64,000 bases of DNA from Astrocystis sublimbata (taxonomy: Eukaryota; Ascomycota; Sordariomycetes; Xylariales; Xylariaceae). A program made the translations under genes and the position numbers. Shown here in pieces: positions 1-11,365 of the stretch. The stretch lies in contig JAJNNY010000081.1 in the NCBI GenBank assembly GCA_022453515.1, positions 62,001 to 126,000 of the forward strand, in the 5' to 3' direction. The notes under the pieces were generated by a model. It was not told the origin of the DNA and ran no database searches. It saw only the letters and a list, made by a program, of their open reading frames with translations. Numbering within the stretch: position 1 is the stretch's first letter; each line of letters starts with the position of its first letter.

Positions 1-1025
1 AAGTAGCCGATTTGATTTTCTTACTTGATGCTATGTTCACATCAAGGATCACAGTGGACATGGCTCTGTACCAACAATGGGAGGGGATGGAAAATTTTGC
101 CTTTACCAACTACATTCATGGGAGAGAATCCGATGACAAGCGGGGGGAATCAGGAATAAGGCGTTTGTTTCAGTGGTCATGGCTGGAATGGGGTAATTGG
201 CGTTTTCGGGACGAGACGACTTCTTCTATCGTCTATGTTTGATCGGTCTATGATGAGGAATGAAATGCAATATGGTACCAAGCTACTTGAATTCAGTGCT
301 CTATGTCTCTGTCCCTTCCGACTTGTCGCTTTTGACTGGGAATTGAAATGGACACAGGCAGAGGGAGACAGATGCTGCGCGGTATTGGGTGTTCGTTGCG
401 TATGGTGTACTTGAGGTATATTTCAAAAACAGGTTCAATCGTGATCTACTTGTTTACTCGACTGACTCTCCATTGTGTTGGTGATGGTGCCACTGAGTCT
501 GAGAGAGGAGCTTCTACTAATACTAAAAGCCAAGAGGTGTGAAAGGTGCCGTGATGCTAAGCAGCTTGGGAAGGTGCCTGGCCTGGCTCCTGGTACCATA
601 TATCGAACGTGCCTGCCTTTAGCAAACAAACACCTGTCGCCTTTCTGGCGGAGGTGTTGGCTTAACAAGCTTGCAGGTGGTAATTGAGCCATAGCCATGC
701 ACCTGCCATCATCCAACTCCCACGTAAGATACTTCGAACAAACACTCTTGCGTGTGCCGACCGTCTACTGTATCGGTGCACGATTCCTATCTTTTCGCCC
801 TCCTAAACCGACATCCTCCCCATCGTGGCCGTCTCTACAACTTCTGCATCTCTAGCCACCCTCCACGCAGTAGAGCCGCTTCTTCGTCGCCTACCTACTA
901 CCAACATCACATACAAACACGCTCTTTCTCTCCCAAAACATCACTCAATAATATTATTTACAAAGACCTATTCATAGACAGCCAGGATTCGATCAGACCC
1001 GACCTGGTCTGGTCTGGTCGACACA
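1..1025. other. no gene recognised
   Basis: Only short overlapping open frames on both strands and no recognisable domain. The last 100 bases before 1026 are pyrimidine-rich with short A-runs, as expected for the leader of the following gene. Confidence 0.5.
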
Positions 1026-4025
1026 ATGTCCAACCCACGCCTCCCCCATCCCTCCCGACAACCCGGACCCTCAAACTGGCATTCGCAGCCTCACTCCCAC
1101 TCGCATCTGCTCCCTCATTCCAACGGTACGGTACAGCAAGCCAATCCACGCCTCACTCGTCCCACCTTCGACCCGATCTCCAACTTCTCCATCTGCTTCG
1201 CATGCGGCCATGCCCTGTACCGTGACGTCCGCTACCTCATCCCGTCGCATCTGCTGCAGCACCGCGGGTATAATGGATGCTTGCTATGCTGGGGCGGCAG
1301 TGGGGGGAGAGATAGGGAGAGGGAGAGGGATATGACAAGGGCAAGCTACATGGTCGAGGATGAGGGCGGAGGTGGAGGCAGAGGCAGAGGACACGCAAGG
1401 CAGATTGGGCACGTGGACGACCATCGCGGGTACGTTGACCTCGAGCGCCATGGGAACAATCACGATGCCAACAATCGGAACTATCATGATTCATTTTACT
1501 CCAGCCACGACGCAGCACCGACAGAGAGCGAGATTGGCAGTATGAGCACCAAGGCGACCAAGAGTGGTGAACAAGCGCAAGACATGGTTGACGGTCCCTC
1601 AAGCGTCTACGACACATCGACTTATGACAGTCTGCACGAGCACAGCAACGCTCTTGTGAGGAAAGCGCCCGAGAGGATGGCTCTTGTCGCCCAGACGTGC
1701 GCGGCATAGGAACCCGCCACCACGGCCCTCTCGACGCCATACACGAATCAGCTTGGAGGCGATAGCTCGATGGACCTCCCGCCTTCGCCTCCCATGTCCC
1801 CTGAGCCTGGCGCATCTTCCATCTCCTCTTCCACTCGCTTGCCTCTCCTCGATCGAGAACGACACCAGCGCGGGATTGAGGCCGGTACTGGCAGAGGTTT
1901 CAACATCAATACAAGCACAGGCCCAGGAACCAGAATGGACAGCATTGCCCCAGGGGACACGATAGCCCAAGTACACATCCGCAGATCAAGTCACGATCCA
2001 CGATATGCCGAGTTCGAAGGCGTCGTGCCGCTGAACTTGGGCGCTCGAGTCTCGCTTGAGCTTGACGTCGATCAGGCTTTGAGTTTCGAAGTTAATGCGC
2101 GCGGTCCGTCGCAGATGCACAGCCAATCCCACGCTCACGCAGGACCGTACGTGAACACTCGAACTCATACGGATTCACATCACCCACGTGCTTCCACCCT
2201 CGCGAGACGAAGTCTGCCGTGGCTCAACTCGCATCACCGTGATCGGAACAACAGGATCGGAGAAGGAGATAGGGAAGTTGTGGGACAGGATGAGGAGCGC
2301 CCGGCATCTGTTCTCGACGCGCATTTCCATCCGTGCTGTGGGCACACCCACCATTCTCATCATGATGCTGCAAGCTGCAAGATTGCGCATGGCAGAGACG
2401 GGCATACAACACCTACTCTCCCGCAGACGCCCACGATTAAGCCTGCACTGAAGAAGTCACGTCCCGTCGGCGAAGCAGCCATGGGCGCGCAAATGACCAA
2501 TCGCTATGCTATGCTGCCATCGCAACTCAACGGCACATATCCGGTTCAGGACCATGGCAATGGCGACGACCCCTTCTCATCTGCGGCTTCACTCACAACG
2601 TCCAGTCCGATGAAGAAGGCATTTGCGCAAATGCGATTACTGTCTCCGGCCAAAAAGAAAAAGGAGGTGCAGGGAAACGAACAAGCTTTGACCCCGACTA
2701 GAGCACCTAAATCGACACCCTCGAGGCTCATGGGGGACGTGGGTGAGCATCGGAGCAGCACCGACACTGATGAAAGCCCCGATACCGATATCTCGAACAC
2801 GAACGCGATTGCAAACTCGGACATGAACCTGAATGGAAACGCAAGAAATGGCGACATAGATTCAAACAAGCCCTTGCTCCCCAAGAAGCGCGTATCCTGG
2901 GATCCAAACATCGGCAAGGTTAGGACGGAAAGCGATACAAGCACTGACGATGATGTGACCGTCGGTCAGAATCCTAATCTTGATTCTGAACTTGCCGCCA
3001 ATTCGAAAGCTGATCTTGTTTCCAAATTCAACTCTACTCCTGATCCCAGAGCCAACTCCAGTGCCAAGTTCCATTACAGTGCTAAGTCTACCACGAAGTC
3101 CACACCTAAGCCTACGACCACACCCTTTTACAATCTCAATCGCAACTATGACCTCAACCCCATTCATACCATTGATGATCAGGACAGCAGCAGTCACGAA
3201 AGCTACGACCGAGGCATCGAAGACAATTACGCTCATTATACACATCACCCACACACACAGACACAGGCACATGCACATGCACTTACACCTACCCAAGAAA
3301 CACATCAGCAGACTGCGCAACGATCGCCTCAAAGACGGTTTCCCCTCGCCGGCGATCCGCGGAAACGTGAGACTCAGCGTCAGTTTGGGGTTTCAGGTCA
3401 GACTACAACTTCTGACTCAAGTTCGGATCAGATGTCAACCCGCGCCCATGCAGGGACTCCAGCTGGGCCTCGGGCTGAGATGAGTCGCGCTCGGGCTCAG
3501 AGTCTGCCTTTACCTTCGCATGTCCTTGAGGAGTATGAGGAGTACGAGGATTATGAGAGGGAGATGCAGGATGAGATCCCTAGACAGGATGGAACAGTCA
3601 CGCATGAAGATGGACATGGGCATTCAATACGCTCGAGTGAGTATGACGCCAGGGACTATGATGGCTATCATGATGCGGACTCGTACCCGTCTCATCTGCC
3701 TTACCGGCTTACTCAGACGGGACGGGCAGAGCTATCTCGGGAGCAAAGTTTTCGTGCAGGTCTTGGTGATGAGAGCGTCAGTGGGAATGGCGGTGTGAAG
3801 AGCAAGGAGGCGAAGGTGAAGGTGGACGGTGTGAAGTACCAAAAAGGTGCCAACGCGAATGTGAACGCGATTGAGTGTGCTAGACAAGAGGATAAGGATG
3901 GCCAAGGAAAGGGTAGACAGGGAAAGGCGAAAGGGGATAAGAGAGACGAGACCATGCGGTTGGCTAGTCTTGCTGTTCCGGGACGGTGGCGCGGTCGGTG
4001 GGTTGGGGGTGGGGGTGGGGGGTAG
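1026..4025 (+). CDS. hypothetical low-complexity protein, one intron
   Basis: Two open frames lie in the same reading frame, separated by one TAG at 1707-1709. A phase-0 intron at 1656-1709 (GTGAGG...CATAG, 54 bp) removes that stop, which is part of the splice acceptor, giving about 981 residues. Near residue 60 two Cys pairs (CFAC and, about 28 residues on, CLLC) could bind a metal. The rest is rich in Ser, Thr, His, Asp, Asn and Gly, with a Gly/Arg stretch near residue 115 and His/Thr/Gln runs later. No catalytic motif or membrane segment is seen and the family is not recognised. It differs in character from the enzymes downstream and is probably outside the cluster. The intron lacks an obvious branch-point sequence, so two genes or a nonsense mutation remain possible. 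Confidence 0.5.
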
Positions 4026-4275
4026 AGTTGGACTTGGTGGAGGGAGTGAGTGAGTTGGTGGGAGTGAGTTCTTTGCGAGGCAGAGAAGGGCGTTAGTCGT
4101 ACGAGAGTTGGAATGGGGTAATGACAGGCGAAAGGGGGGAGATAGGTGGAAGTAATGGGAGAGGGAGAAAGGGAAGGGGTTGGGTTGTTTATGGTTTGTG
4201 TGTGACGTAGACACTAAGGACCGAGGACTCAAGTAACTGCCGGTTGAGTCAGTCAATTGATAGTCTACCTACCTA

Positions 4276-4299
4276 ATTTACGTACCTACCTACGTAAAT
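4276..4299. repeat. perfect 9-bp inverted repeat
   Basis: ATTTACGTA at 4276-4284 and TACGTAAAT at 4291-4299 flank a 6-base loop. It lies 250 bp past the upstream gene's stop. Function unknown. Confidence 0.7.
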
Positions 4300-4467
4300 C
4301 AGGAGACTGAGGCAGTGGACTGACTATGATCGAGCGTGTCATAACTAGAGTCAAGTCATATTCGTCCGTGTTGTTTCAGTGTTCATGGATCATTCTAAAT
4401 CACAAAGCATGCATGTCGCGTAATTGCTTCTGAAAGCTGAAAGTAGATTGCAACGCAACTATTGACT

Positions 4468-4546
4468 ATGACAGTCAAGTGTTATGACAGTCAAGTGTTA
4501 TGACAGTCAAGTGTTATGACAGTCAATTGTTATGACAGACAATTAG
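4468..4546. repeat. 16-bp tandem repeat, about five copies
   Basis: Unit ATGACAGTCAAGTGTT begins at 4468, 4484 and 4500 (three exact copies), at 4516 (one change) and at 4532 (degenerate and partial). Non-coding minisatellite. Confidence 0.85.
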
Positions 4547-4799
4547 CTTTCGGATCAGATGTTGACGTTACTGTATTAGTACACTGTATCATCTAAAGTA
4601 CCGACATCCTCTGACATGAAACACTACTAGGTCCACGGTATGGTAGGTACATAGCCGACCCGCAACATTTGACGCGATCTCCATTATACCTGCCACAGTG
4701 ATTGCCCATGATTGATGATTGATGACACACCGAAATCCGAAACAGCTACAACAATTGTACCGAGCAATCGGGACAATCAAGCGCGGACTATGATTTTAG

Positions 4800-5639
4800 T
4801 CATTTCTCCGTCTCCGCCCGTAAGCTGACAATACCCCGACCCTGTCCCCGACCCTTCTCCAAGACAGCCCGTAAGCCCAAAACAGCCCCGACGAGCGGAA
4901 AAACGGAGCGCGCGACGTGCAGCCAGGCCCAGCGCGTCAGCAGGGTCTGCGCGGTGTTGAAGAGGACATCGGATTCTCCTGCCGATCCTGCCGATCCCGA
5001 TGTTAATATTGATGCCGATCCCAATGCTGATCCCGCCGATCCTAATCCCGTTCCCGTTCCCGATGCTGATAGTCCGTCTGATCCTCCCGATGCCGATAGT
5101 GCTTCTGCTTGCGCGTCCGCCAGCAAAGCAAACAACGCCTCATTCGTCGGCACCATGGCTAGCCACGTGAAGGGCACCATGGCGATTGTCGCGAAGGCGG
5201 CTAGGGCGTAGAGACGGCTTCGGGACGGGGACTCATTTCCATTTTCCTGTTGATTTTCATCGACCTGTTGATTTTGCTGTTGTTCGGACTTACTCGGGGT
5301 TGAGATGCTCGGGGTTGAGTGGGTTGAGTAAGACGCGTAAATGTACATCCCGCAGGTCCCGACGCAGATGGCCGGCATGATGATGTGCCCGTAGTGGTAT
5401 GTGCGGGCCCATTGTTGGAGGAGGTGTGAGGGGGAGGTGTTGGTGCTGGGGTTGGTGTGCGTGTCGAGGAGGACGGGCACGGTTATCATGGAGATGCCGG
5501 CCATGGCGCCTGGGTTTTTGGTGTTAGTGTTGGTGTTTGTGGCAATCCTGAAGTCCTTGATGCATAGGAGGAGGAATTCTAGTGTGGTCTTACCTGATAG
5601 AAAGGCTCCGGAGATCACGGCTGTTGCTTCTACGCCCAT
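4800..5639 (-). CDS. DUF1772 protein, anthrone-oxygenase type
   Basis: A small hydrophobic DUF1772 protein, the family of cofactor-free anthrone oxygenases (AgnL2, GedH, HypC) that turn emodin anthrone into emodin. A phase-1 84-bp intron at 5593-5510 (GTAAGA...CCCAG) joins GAFLSG to AMAGISM, restoring the usual N-terminal hydrophobic segment. The LLQQWARTYHYGHIIMP stretch and a final TM segment (VFPLVGAVLGLRAVL) fit the family. The loop before the last TM carries a Gly/Ser/Ala-rich repeat (about 40 residues) unusual for the family. I chose the Met at 5639 because the conserved part starts right after it; in-frame Mets at 5678 and 5705 are alternatives. It is divergent from the AflY-type gene at 6315. 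In the monodictyphenone cluster this domain is fused to an EthD domain; here the EthD gene is separate. Confidence 0.75.
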   Translation of the reverse strand: MGVEATAVISGAFLSGKTTLEFLLLCIKDFRIATNTNTNTKNPGAMAGISMITVPVLLDTHTNPSTNTSPSHLLQQWARTYHYGHIIMPAICVGTCGMYIYASYSTHSTPSISTPSKSEQQQNQQVDENQQENGNESPSRSRLYALAAFATIAMVPFTWLAMVPTNEALFALLADAQAEALSASGGSDGLSASGTGTGLGSAGSALGSASILTSGSAGSAGESDVLFNTAQTLLTRWAWLHVARSVFPLVGAVLGLRAVLEKGRGQGRGIVSLRAETEK

Positions 5640-6314
5640 CTTGGATGTTGGTCGGTGGTTATGGGTTTTGGTTGTCATGTTTTTGATGGTGTAACTGATG
5701 ACCACTTTGAGTGTGTGTGAGGTTGCTGGAACTATTAACTGAAATTTGGGCCTTGATACGGGCGATAATGTTGCATATATATATACTATCTTGGACGCAG
5801 CTGTCGGGCATTTGTCTCTCTTATTTATTAAGATGTTATAAGATCAAGTAACCGAACCTGATCAAGTGACTAAGCAGCTTTAATATCAGAATAACATTTG
5901 CTAAAAGTGCCGTGTGTTTATATTGAGAATTAAGTAATTAGAAACTTAAAGAAATCTTAAATGTTAATTCGATATTGTAACTATTGTGGCTCTATCCTTT
6001 ATAAGTCCAGGAAATATATGATGTTGCGTTAGGTAGTGATGGCGACCTTCTCCGAACTATGCTAGTCGTTGTCGGCAAATATAGAAATTGTTTCGAGCTG
6101 CGTGCGCAGCAATGCTATTTACCTACCACGTCCGGACCGGAGATAAATTTACAAGGTATTAAGGAGGGAGGTAGGCTTGAAATAGTTCCATTTTCCTTTA
6201 TCTTTCTAAGTTGAATCTCTATTACAATTAACCTTTACTTACCTACTCAGTTACATCAAAGGTCCATTAACACAACTACCCAAGTCAATCTTATCTCACC
6301 CAAAATCAGCAATA
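5640..6314. promoter_or_regulatory. shared divergent promoter, DUF1772 and AflY-type genes
   Basis: 675-bp AT-rich spacer between two divergent start codons. A TATATATATA run lies at about 5776 and a symmetric GTCCGGACCGGA near 6130. No AflR consensus TCGN5CGR was noticed. Promoter role inferred from layout. Confidence 0.45.
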
Positions 6315-7676
6315 ATGGCAAAACACCTCGAGTCATCCCGGGTTCGCCTATCCCCTAACCAACTAGGCCTAGCCCGCCTCGCCGCCTCACCTCCCGCCTC
6401 CCTAGAAGCCGCCAACTCGCTCCTGCAAAAGAACCACGACCTCTACCACATGTACTTCCGCGACGTGGCAGGTCACAACCACATCCCGCACTCGATCCTG
6501 ACCGTCCTCGCCATGGGCGGCGGGCCCGCGCAACTGCAACGCGCCTTCGACGACGGCGTCCCAATCCAACGCCCTCTCCCACCCCTGTCTCCCTCCATCG
6601 CCACCAGCTTCCGCGACCCAGCGAAGTTCCGCGCGCGCATGATGTCCACCGAAGACTACAGCAACTACCTCTCCTTCTTCGAGGCCGAGATCGAGACCAA
6701 AGGCTGGGAGGCCGTTGTCCAGGAACACTGCTTCAGCCGCAGTGCCAACGCCGACTACATGCTAGCGCAGCTCTTCGAGGGGGTCTTCCACCCGCTCATC
6801 CACCTCGGCTTCGGCGTCGAGTTCCAGCTACCGAGCATCGTAGCCGAAGGCCTAGCGCAGGCGGCATCGCACTACCGCGGGGACCTAGACGTCTTCTTCC
6901 TCGGGGTCGAAAAGCTGCTGCAGACAAAACCAGTGGCGCCCAGACGACTACTAGACCTGTACCACGCCGCCCGCGCCGACGAAAAAATCCGCACCGCCGC
7001 CCGCGCCAGCGACCGCGCCTTCCGCGTCCGCGATGGCGTGCTGGGGCGCGCTTTGCCGGATATCACGGCGCTGGCCGCGCAGTACCAGGTCACGCCCGAC
7101 AGCCTGGATCTCGCGATGGCGGAAATGCTGTCGTGCGCCGCGTACGTGGCGGCTACGACTGTCACAAAACCCGGCAAGCGGCGCCGCATCGACTTCTACG
7201 TCATGCACAACGTGACGAGCGCGGTGGCGCTCGTCGTGCTACTGCGGCGCGCGCCGTGGCTGGCTGTTGCGGAGAAGGTGCGGCTGCTAGAGTGGAAGGG
7301 GAGGCTGGACCTGGTCATGTACGCCGCGATTGCGTGTCCGGAGCTGAGGGAGGAGAATTTGCTGGGGTACGAGGCTACGTTGAGTCAGGGGTGGGATTGG
7401 GAGGGGTTGTATCGGGCTGTGTGTGGGGTTAGGGACGATGGGCATATTGCGAAGTTCGTGAGGGCGTTGAGGGTTGGGGAGGAGGTTGAGAGGGGGTTGG
7501 AGGGGGAGGGGGATGGGGATTGGAATGCGAGGTTGCCGGTGAAGGGGGACTTGTGGTTTAGGGTCGCGCAGTTGTGCTTTGATACTACGTCGCGGAGCGA
7601 TGGGATTGAGGCTGAGGAGAAGTGGGTGATGGGCGCGGGGTTCGAGCCTATGTGGGCGATGGTGCCTGATGAGTGA
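6315..7676 (+). CDS. questin oxidase-like / AflY-family Baeyer-Villiger oxidase
   Basis: Single-exon, 453 residues, matching the questin oxidase-like family (DUF4243; AflY, MdpL, GedK, AgnL3). Family hallmarks are visible: NHDLYHMYF and HNHIPHSILTVLAMGG in the first 80 residues, FEGVFHPLIHLGFGVEF near residue 155, and a His-containing DFYVMHNVTSAVAL near residue 295. These enzymes lack a classical flavin-binding fold motif, and none is seen. Known members open the middle ring of anthraquinones oxidatively, giving benzophenones that lead to xanthones or seco-products. Its divergent pairing with the anthrone-oxygenase gene points to successive action on the same ring system. The coding sequence is very GC-rich at its 5' half and G-rich/less GC at the 3' end. 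Confidence 0.85.
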   Translation: MAKHLESSRVRLSPNQLGLARLAASPPASLEAANSLLQKNHDLYHMYFRDVAGHNHIPHSILTVLAMGGGPAQLQRAFDDGVPIQRPLPPLSPSIATSFRDPAKFRARMMSTEDYSNYLSFFEAEIETKGWEAVVQEHCFSRSANADYMLAQLFEGVFHPLIHLGFGVEFQLPSIVAEGLAQAASHYRGDLDVFFLGVEKLLQTKPVAPRRLLDLYHAARADEKIRTAARASDRAFRVRDGVLGRALPDITALAAQYQVTPDSLDLAMAEMLSCAAYVAATTVTKPGKRRRIDFYVMHNVTSAVALVVLLRRAPWLAVAEKVRLLEWKGRLDLVMYAAIACPELREENLLGYEATLSQGWDWEGLYRAVCGVRDDGHIAKFVRALRVGEEVERGLEGEGDGDWNARLPVKGDLWFRVAQLCFDTTSRSDGIEAEEKWVMGAGFEPMWAMVPDE

Positions 7677-8442
7677 GTAGGAATGGAATGGAAATCACTT
7701 TGGATGAGTATAAGGTGCTTTTCTCACGAGATGCACGATTTTATTTATTTACTTTACGCAATAGCATAGTTGCAGATGCAATATTAGTATTGCTCTCACA
7801 GTGCGTTATCTAATACTGATGGGTTCTACGTTCCAACAGGCTAGCGTCCGCACAGACCTGGCCCACCCACATGGGCTCCCTTACAAGGGGCGGCTTCGCC
7901 CAGGTCCCACGCGAGGGTTCTTTTCCTTGTCACCTTTTTTTTCCACTTCCTACAAAGGGGGTGGTTTTTAAGGTGGTCGGAGGTTCTTTAATACCTTCCC
8001 ATAGCCTTAAGGCCTCGTATGACCTATGAGACCTTAAGGCACCCCCCATCTTTAAAGAATTCTAAACACCGTATGGGCATAAGGGTTGGGGTGGGTATTC
8101 GAGACCTAGTCGCGGAAGGCACGTACTACTCCCCTCCGGGTAGCGGGTAGTATGTTTTGCCTATACTTCGAGGCTTTGTATACGGCTCATGCCCTTTCCC
8201 CTAATGCACGCGTTTAAACTATTCTCTTTTTACAAGCCTATTGAAAGCGTAGATGTCGCAGTTCTGTATCCAAGTGTGCAGACAGTCAACCCTCCGAGTT
8301 GACAATGTTGTATCTTTTGACCATGTAGTGGCGTAGAGTTGCAGACGTGAACTGTCACAAACAAGGACCCATTACTTCAATGTTTATCACTCCTTTTTGT
8401 CTACATCATGTAGCTTTATCATCTCTCTACCAAACATTCCAT
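7677..8442. other. intergenic region with possible degraded repeat
   Basis: No gene. Bases about 7830-8200 are a GC-skewed stretch with G- and C-runs and a strong hairpin, unlike the surrounding spacers. It looks like a decayed repeat insertion, but no terminal repeats or target duplication were found. Confidence 0.4.
8004..8040. repeat. 12-bp hairpin-forming inverted repeat
   Basis: GCCTTAAGG at 8004-8012 pairs with CCTTAAGGC at 8032-8040. After one mismatch, a further CTC/GAG pairing extends the stem around an 11-base loop. Function unknown. Confidence 0.7.
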
Positions 8443-9230
8443 TCAGAAGCCGAAAACCGACTTGCCGCCCAAGCTGCTATCGAGTTCATTCCACCCCTTA
8501 TCCGGCTCGAGACCTGCAAATTTCCACGTCCCGTCCACCTTGCGGTACCAGACGGTGCTCCTCCCGTGCGCGTGCATCTTGGCCTCGACCGTGGTCTCCT
8601 GACTATCGCTGTAGCGAATGTGCGCCACTCGCATCTGCTGATGGCTTGCCATCTCGTCGTTGCTGATCTTGACCCATTTGATTGCGCCGACCAAGTGCTT
8701 CGGGGCCATACGTCAGCTAGAGGTCCTTTCACATGTTTCATCTTTACTCGTCGCTAAACCATTTCCAGACAATGCGTTCAACAATAAGGTGCATGTGACA
8801 ATGATAACTCTAGGGTTGTGAATGAATGATTAGGGCGATTGACTCGACTCACCTGGGTCTTAAGCAGTGGGTTGCCCAGGAACTTCGGGTCAAACGCCAT
8901 CTTGATAAGGTCGTCTGCGGGCATATTCTCCCAGACCTTGCCCATAACGGACGTATAATTAATCTATAACACAAAAGGTTAGGTAAGTATTACTAAAGTT
9001 GAAAGAAATATTATCTGAAATAATAAAAAACACCCTACCTTTAGGGTGGGCGCAATGCATTTGGCCAGGCGGACGGGGTCCTTCATGTCGTAGCTCTCGG
9101 CCCATTCGTAGAGCGCGGCTTGACAGCCGAGGACATCTAGTTATTTTTGCATGTTAGTAATTACACATGCTAGTGATGACTATTGAAATGTTAATTGGTA
9201 CAAACCTTCGTAATTGGGTAACTCGGCCAT
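8443..9230 (-). CDS. scytalone dehydratase-like dehydratase (MdpB type)
   Basis: Four exons on the minus strand: 9230-9206, 9136-9039, 8963-8853 and 8697-8443, giving about 162 residues, close to scytalone dehydratase. The first exon encodes only eight codons. Visible signature residues are SYDMKD (catalytic Tyr-Asp), LKINYTS (second Tyr), KTQH at the exon 3/4 junction and RVAHIRY (two catalytic His). Where melanin-pathway enzymes have HAHSAN, this one reads HAHGRS, so the active-site Ser/Asn pair differs. In anthraquinone clusters this enzyme works with a THN-reductase-like SDR to remove a hydroxyl from emodin-type intermediates. That SDR is the divergent neighbour at 9712. The last intron (155 bp) is long for this cluster and its acceptor is inferred from the protein match. 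Confidence 0.8.
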
Positions 9231-9711
9231 TGGATTATTGATCTGGTCCAGGTAAAGATAGGGGCAAAGGTATCACACGGAAGAGGGAAGTGGTATCGCA
9301 TTCGCATGGGAACAATGCCATTTCGGAGGCGTATAATTACTATGTATGTATTCCGCAAGATTCGTAACATTGAACCGGATGTTTCCCGATCCCCTTGAAA
9401 TGACCGGACAATGTTTCGGAACGATGCATCTCACACACTATCCGAGTCCGGGGATCAGCTGAAGGGAGCTGGGATGGACAGTTCGGACAACTCCAGTCCA
9501 TGTATCATTGATGCAGTAATGGTGTCTGCTGACGGGCCCGACCCAAACTTCCGACAACGGGCATCTCGGAGCTCAATTATTAGCATATAACAGACCTAAT
9601 CACAAGCGATTTCTCACGACAAAACACCTTTCCAATCCTCACTATCACTATCTCAGCATCTAGCTCTGTCCTACTACCTCTAACTCTCTCCCAACTGAAC
9701 ATCCCCCCAAA
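9231..9711. promoter_or_regulatory. shared divergent promoter, dehydratase and SDR
   Basis: 481 bp. Contains CGGACAA at 9405-9411, TCCGAGTCCG at 9441-9450, TTCGGACAA at 9482-9490, ATGTTTCCCGAT at 9379-9390 and the block CCATGTATCATTGATGC at 9498-9514. The last two recur in the same order upstream of the SnoaL-like gene (13400 and 13578), suggesting common regulation. Binding by the cluster's AflR-like protein is inference. Confidence 0.5.
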
Positions 9712-10791
9712 ATGTCCCCCCTACACATCCCCTACCGCCTCGACGGCCGCGTGGCCCTAGTAACAGGCTCAGGCCGCGGCATTGGGGCGGCCATCGCGAT
9801 CGAATTCGGCCGACTCGGCGCCAAGGTCGTCGTCAACTACGCCAACTCGAGCGCCGCGGCCGAAAAAGTCGTCGCCACGATCAAAGGCCTGGGGTCCGAC
9901 GCCGTCGCCTTCAAAGCGGATGTCCGCGACGTGGCGCAGACGGTCAAGCTGATGGACAACGCCGTCAAGCACTTTGGCGGGCTCGATATCGTGTACAGCA
10001 ATTCGGGGGTTGTGAGTTTCGGGCATTTGGGCGAGATTAGTGAGGTGAGTGACTGCTTTATTCTCCCGAGCAATTTTTTTCCCTTCATTTCACGTCCTGG
10101 AAGTGCTCTGAATCTGATTTGACTTGTCTCGCTTGTGATTAACTATTATGTAGGAAGAGTTCGACCGCGTGATCAGCCTCAACACGCGCGCGCAGTTCTT
10201 CGTCGCGCGCGAGGCGTACCGGCACCTGAACGAAGGCGGCCGCATCATCCTCATGTCGTCCAACACGGCGAATGCCTTCACCGTGCCGAAGCACGCCCTC
10301 TACGTACGTAATTATCGAGATCATTGACACTATAGAAATGGGAGCTGACAGACAGTCACAAAACAGTCCGGCTCCAAAGGCGCCATCGAGTCCTTCGTCC
10401 GCGGCTTCGCCAAAGACGCCGGCGACAAGCGCATCACCGTCAACGCGCTCGCACCGGGCGGCACCGTGACCGACATGTTCCACGACGTGTCGGCCAACTA
10501 CATCCCCAACGGCGAGTCGTACAGCGCCGCGCAGCGCCAGGAAGTAAGTCGCTGCCTCCCCCCCTTTTCGCGAGCACATCACTATGTCAACTACCTATTT
10601 AACCTCTGATCTTTAATGTCTGATTCTAATCTCTAACTAACACTCAATTACCCCAGATGGCAGCGAACGCCTCGCCTTTGCGTCGCAACGGATTCCCTGT
10701 TGATATCGCGCACGTGGCGTGCTTTCTGGCCAGCAAGGAAGGGGAGTGGATCAATGGCAAGACTATCGTTCTGGATGGGGGAGGTGCCTAA
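9712..10791 (+). CDS. SDR ketoreductase, tetrahydroxynaphthalene/versicolorin reductase type
   Basis: Exons 9712-10044, 10154-10303, 10367-10543 and 10657-10791, all phase 0, give 264 residues, the normal SDR length. The NADP-binding motif TGSGRGIG lies at about residue 19, with catalytic Ser in LMSSNT and the YSGSK (YxxxK) motif split by the second intron. The overall sequence is of the THN-reductase/Ver-1 class (AflM, MdpC, AgnL4), which reduces a hydroxyanthraquinone in its hydroquinone form with NADPH before dehydration. Pairing with the dehydratase at 8443 supports an emodin-to-chrysophanol-type deoxygenation. A shift to GC-rich codons compared with the flanking DNA is typical of expressed fungal genes. 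Confidence 0.88.
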
Positions 10792-11365
10792 GCTTGCTGC
10801 TTTTGCTGGGTCTTGGCAGGACTAGTGTCATAGTTTAGTGTTATGTAGTCGCAGCTGCTTATACTAGAGATCTTGGAAACTTAGGTATAAGCTTGAATAT
10901 TCGATGGTTCGCTCTTGAAGTTGCCATGGGTCTTCTAGTGCTCTTGTGATCGATGTGGACTAAATTCCTTTGGAAGGGGGACTATCGGAGGATAGAAAAA
11001 AGTGTTTAGTTTTCAAGATAAACATTAAACGCAAGCTGTGATAGTTTAAACATAACGGGTGGTTTAGTTGTATATGCGTAAAATACACGAGAAGACTGGC
11101 CACCTTGACTGTAACACTCCATAGCCTGTGTGGCAAAGGGTTCTGGAGCTTTTGAACAATGGGTAGCATTGGCCGTGGCATGTCATTTGCTAACATGATT
11201 CGGCCTCTGGGATACTTTGCGACAAGATAACCCTTCGTTTAGGTAGAGCCGAGAGCATATGCAAGGCGTGTTCAGTGTACTAGCTATTACCCCTATCTTA
11301 AGCGTATCACTAATACAAGTTGCGTAAATTAGAAAGCCCTAAGATTGAATCTAACAGAATTGAAC
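10792..11365. other. convergent 3' spacer
   Basis: Between the stops of the SDR (+) and the AvfA-like gene (-). AT-rich, no gene recognised. Confidence 0.5.

Larger units (their letters stand above)
4026..4799. other. intergenic spacer with two small repeats
   Basis: No gene seen between the 3' end of the hypothetical gene and the stop codon of the DUF1772 gene. It holds a perfect 9-bp inverted repeat and a 16-bp tandem array, listed separately. Confidence 0.5.

Noticed and set aside
752..1225. 157-residue plus-strand frame overlapping the first gene's start
   Set aside because: Out of frame with the larger gene, composition like a pyrimidine-rich leader, no domain.
1237..1815. Long antisense open frames within the first gene (also 2862-3332 and 3732-4256)
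   Set aside because: Low-complexity shadows of the opposite coding frame with no domain.
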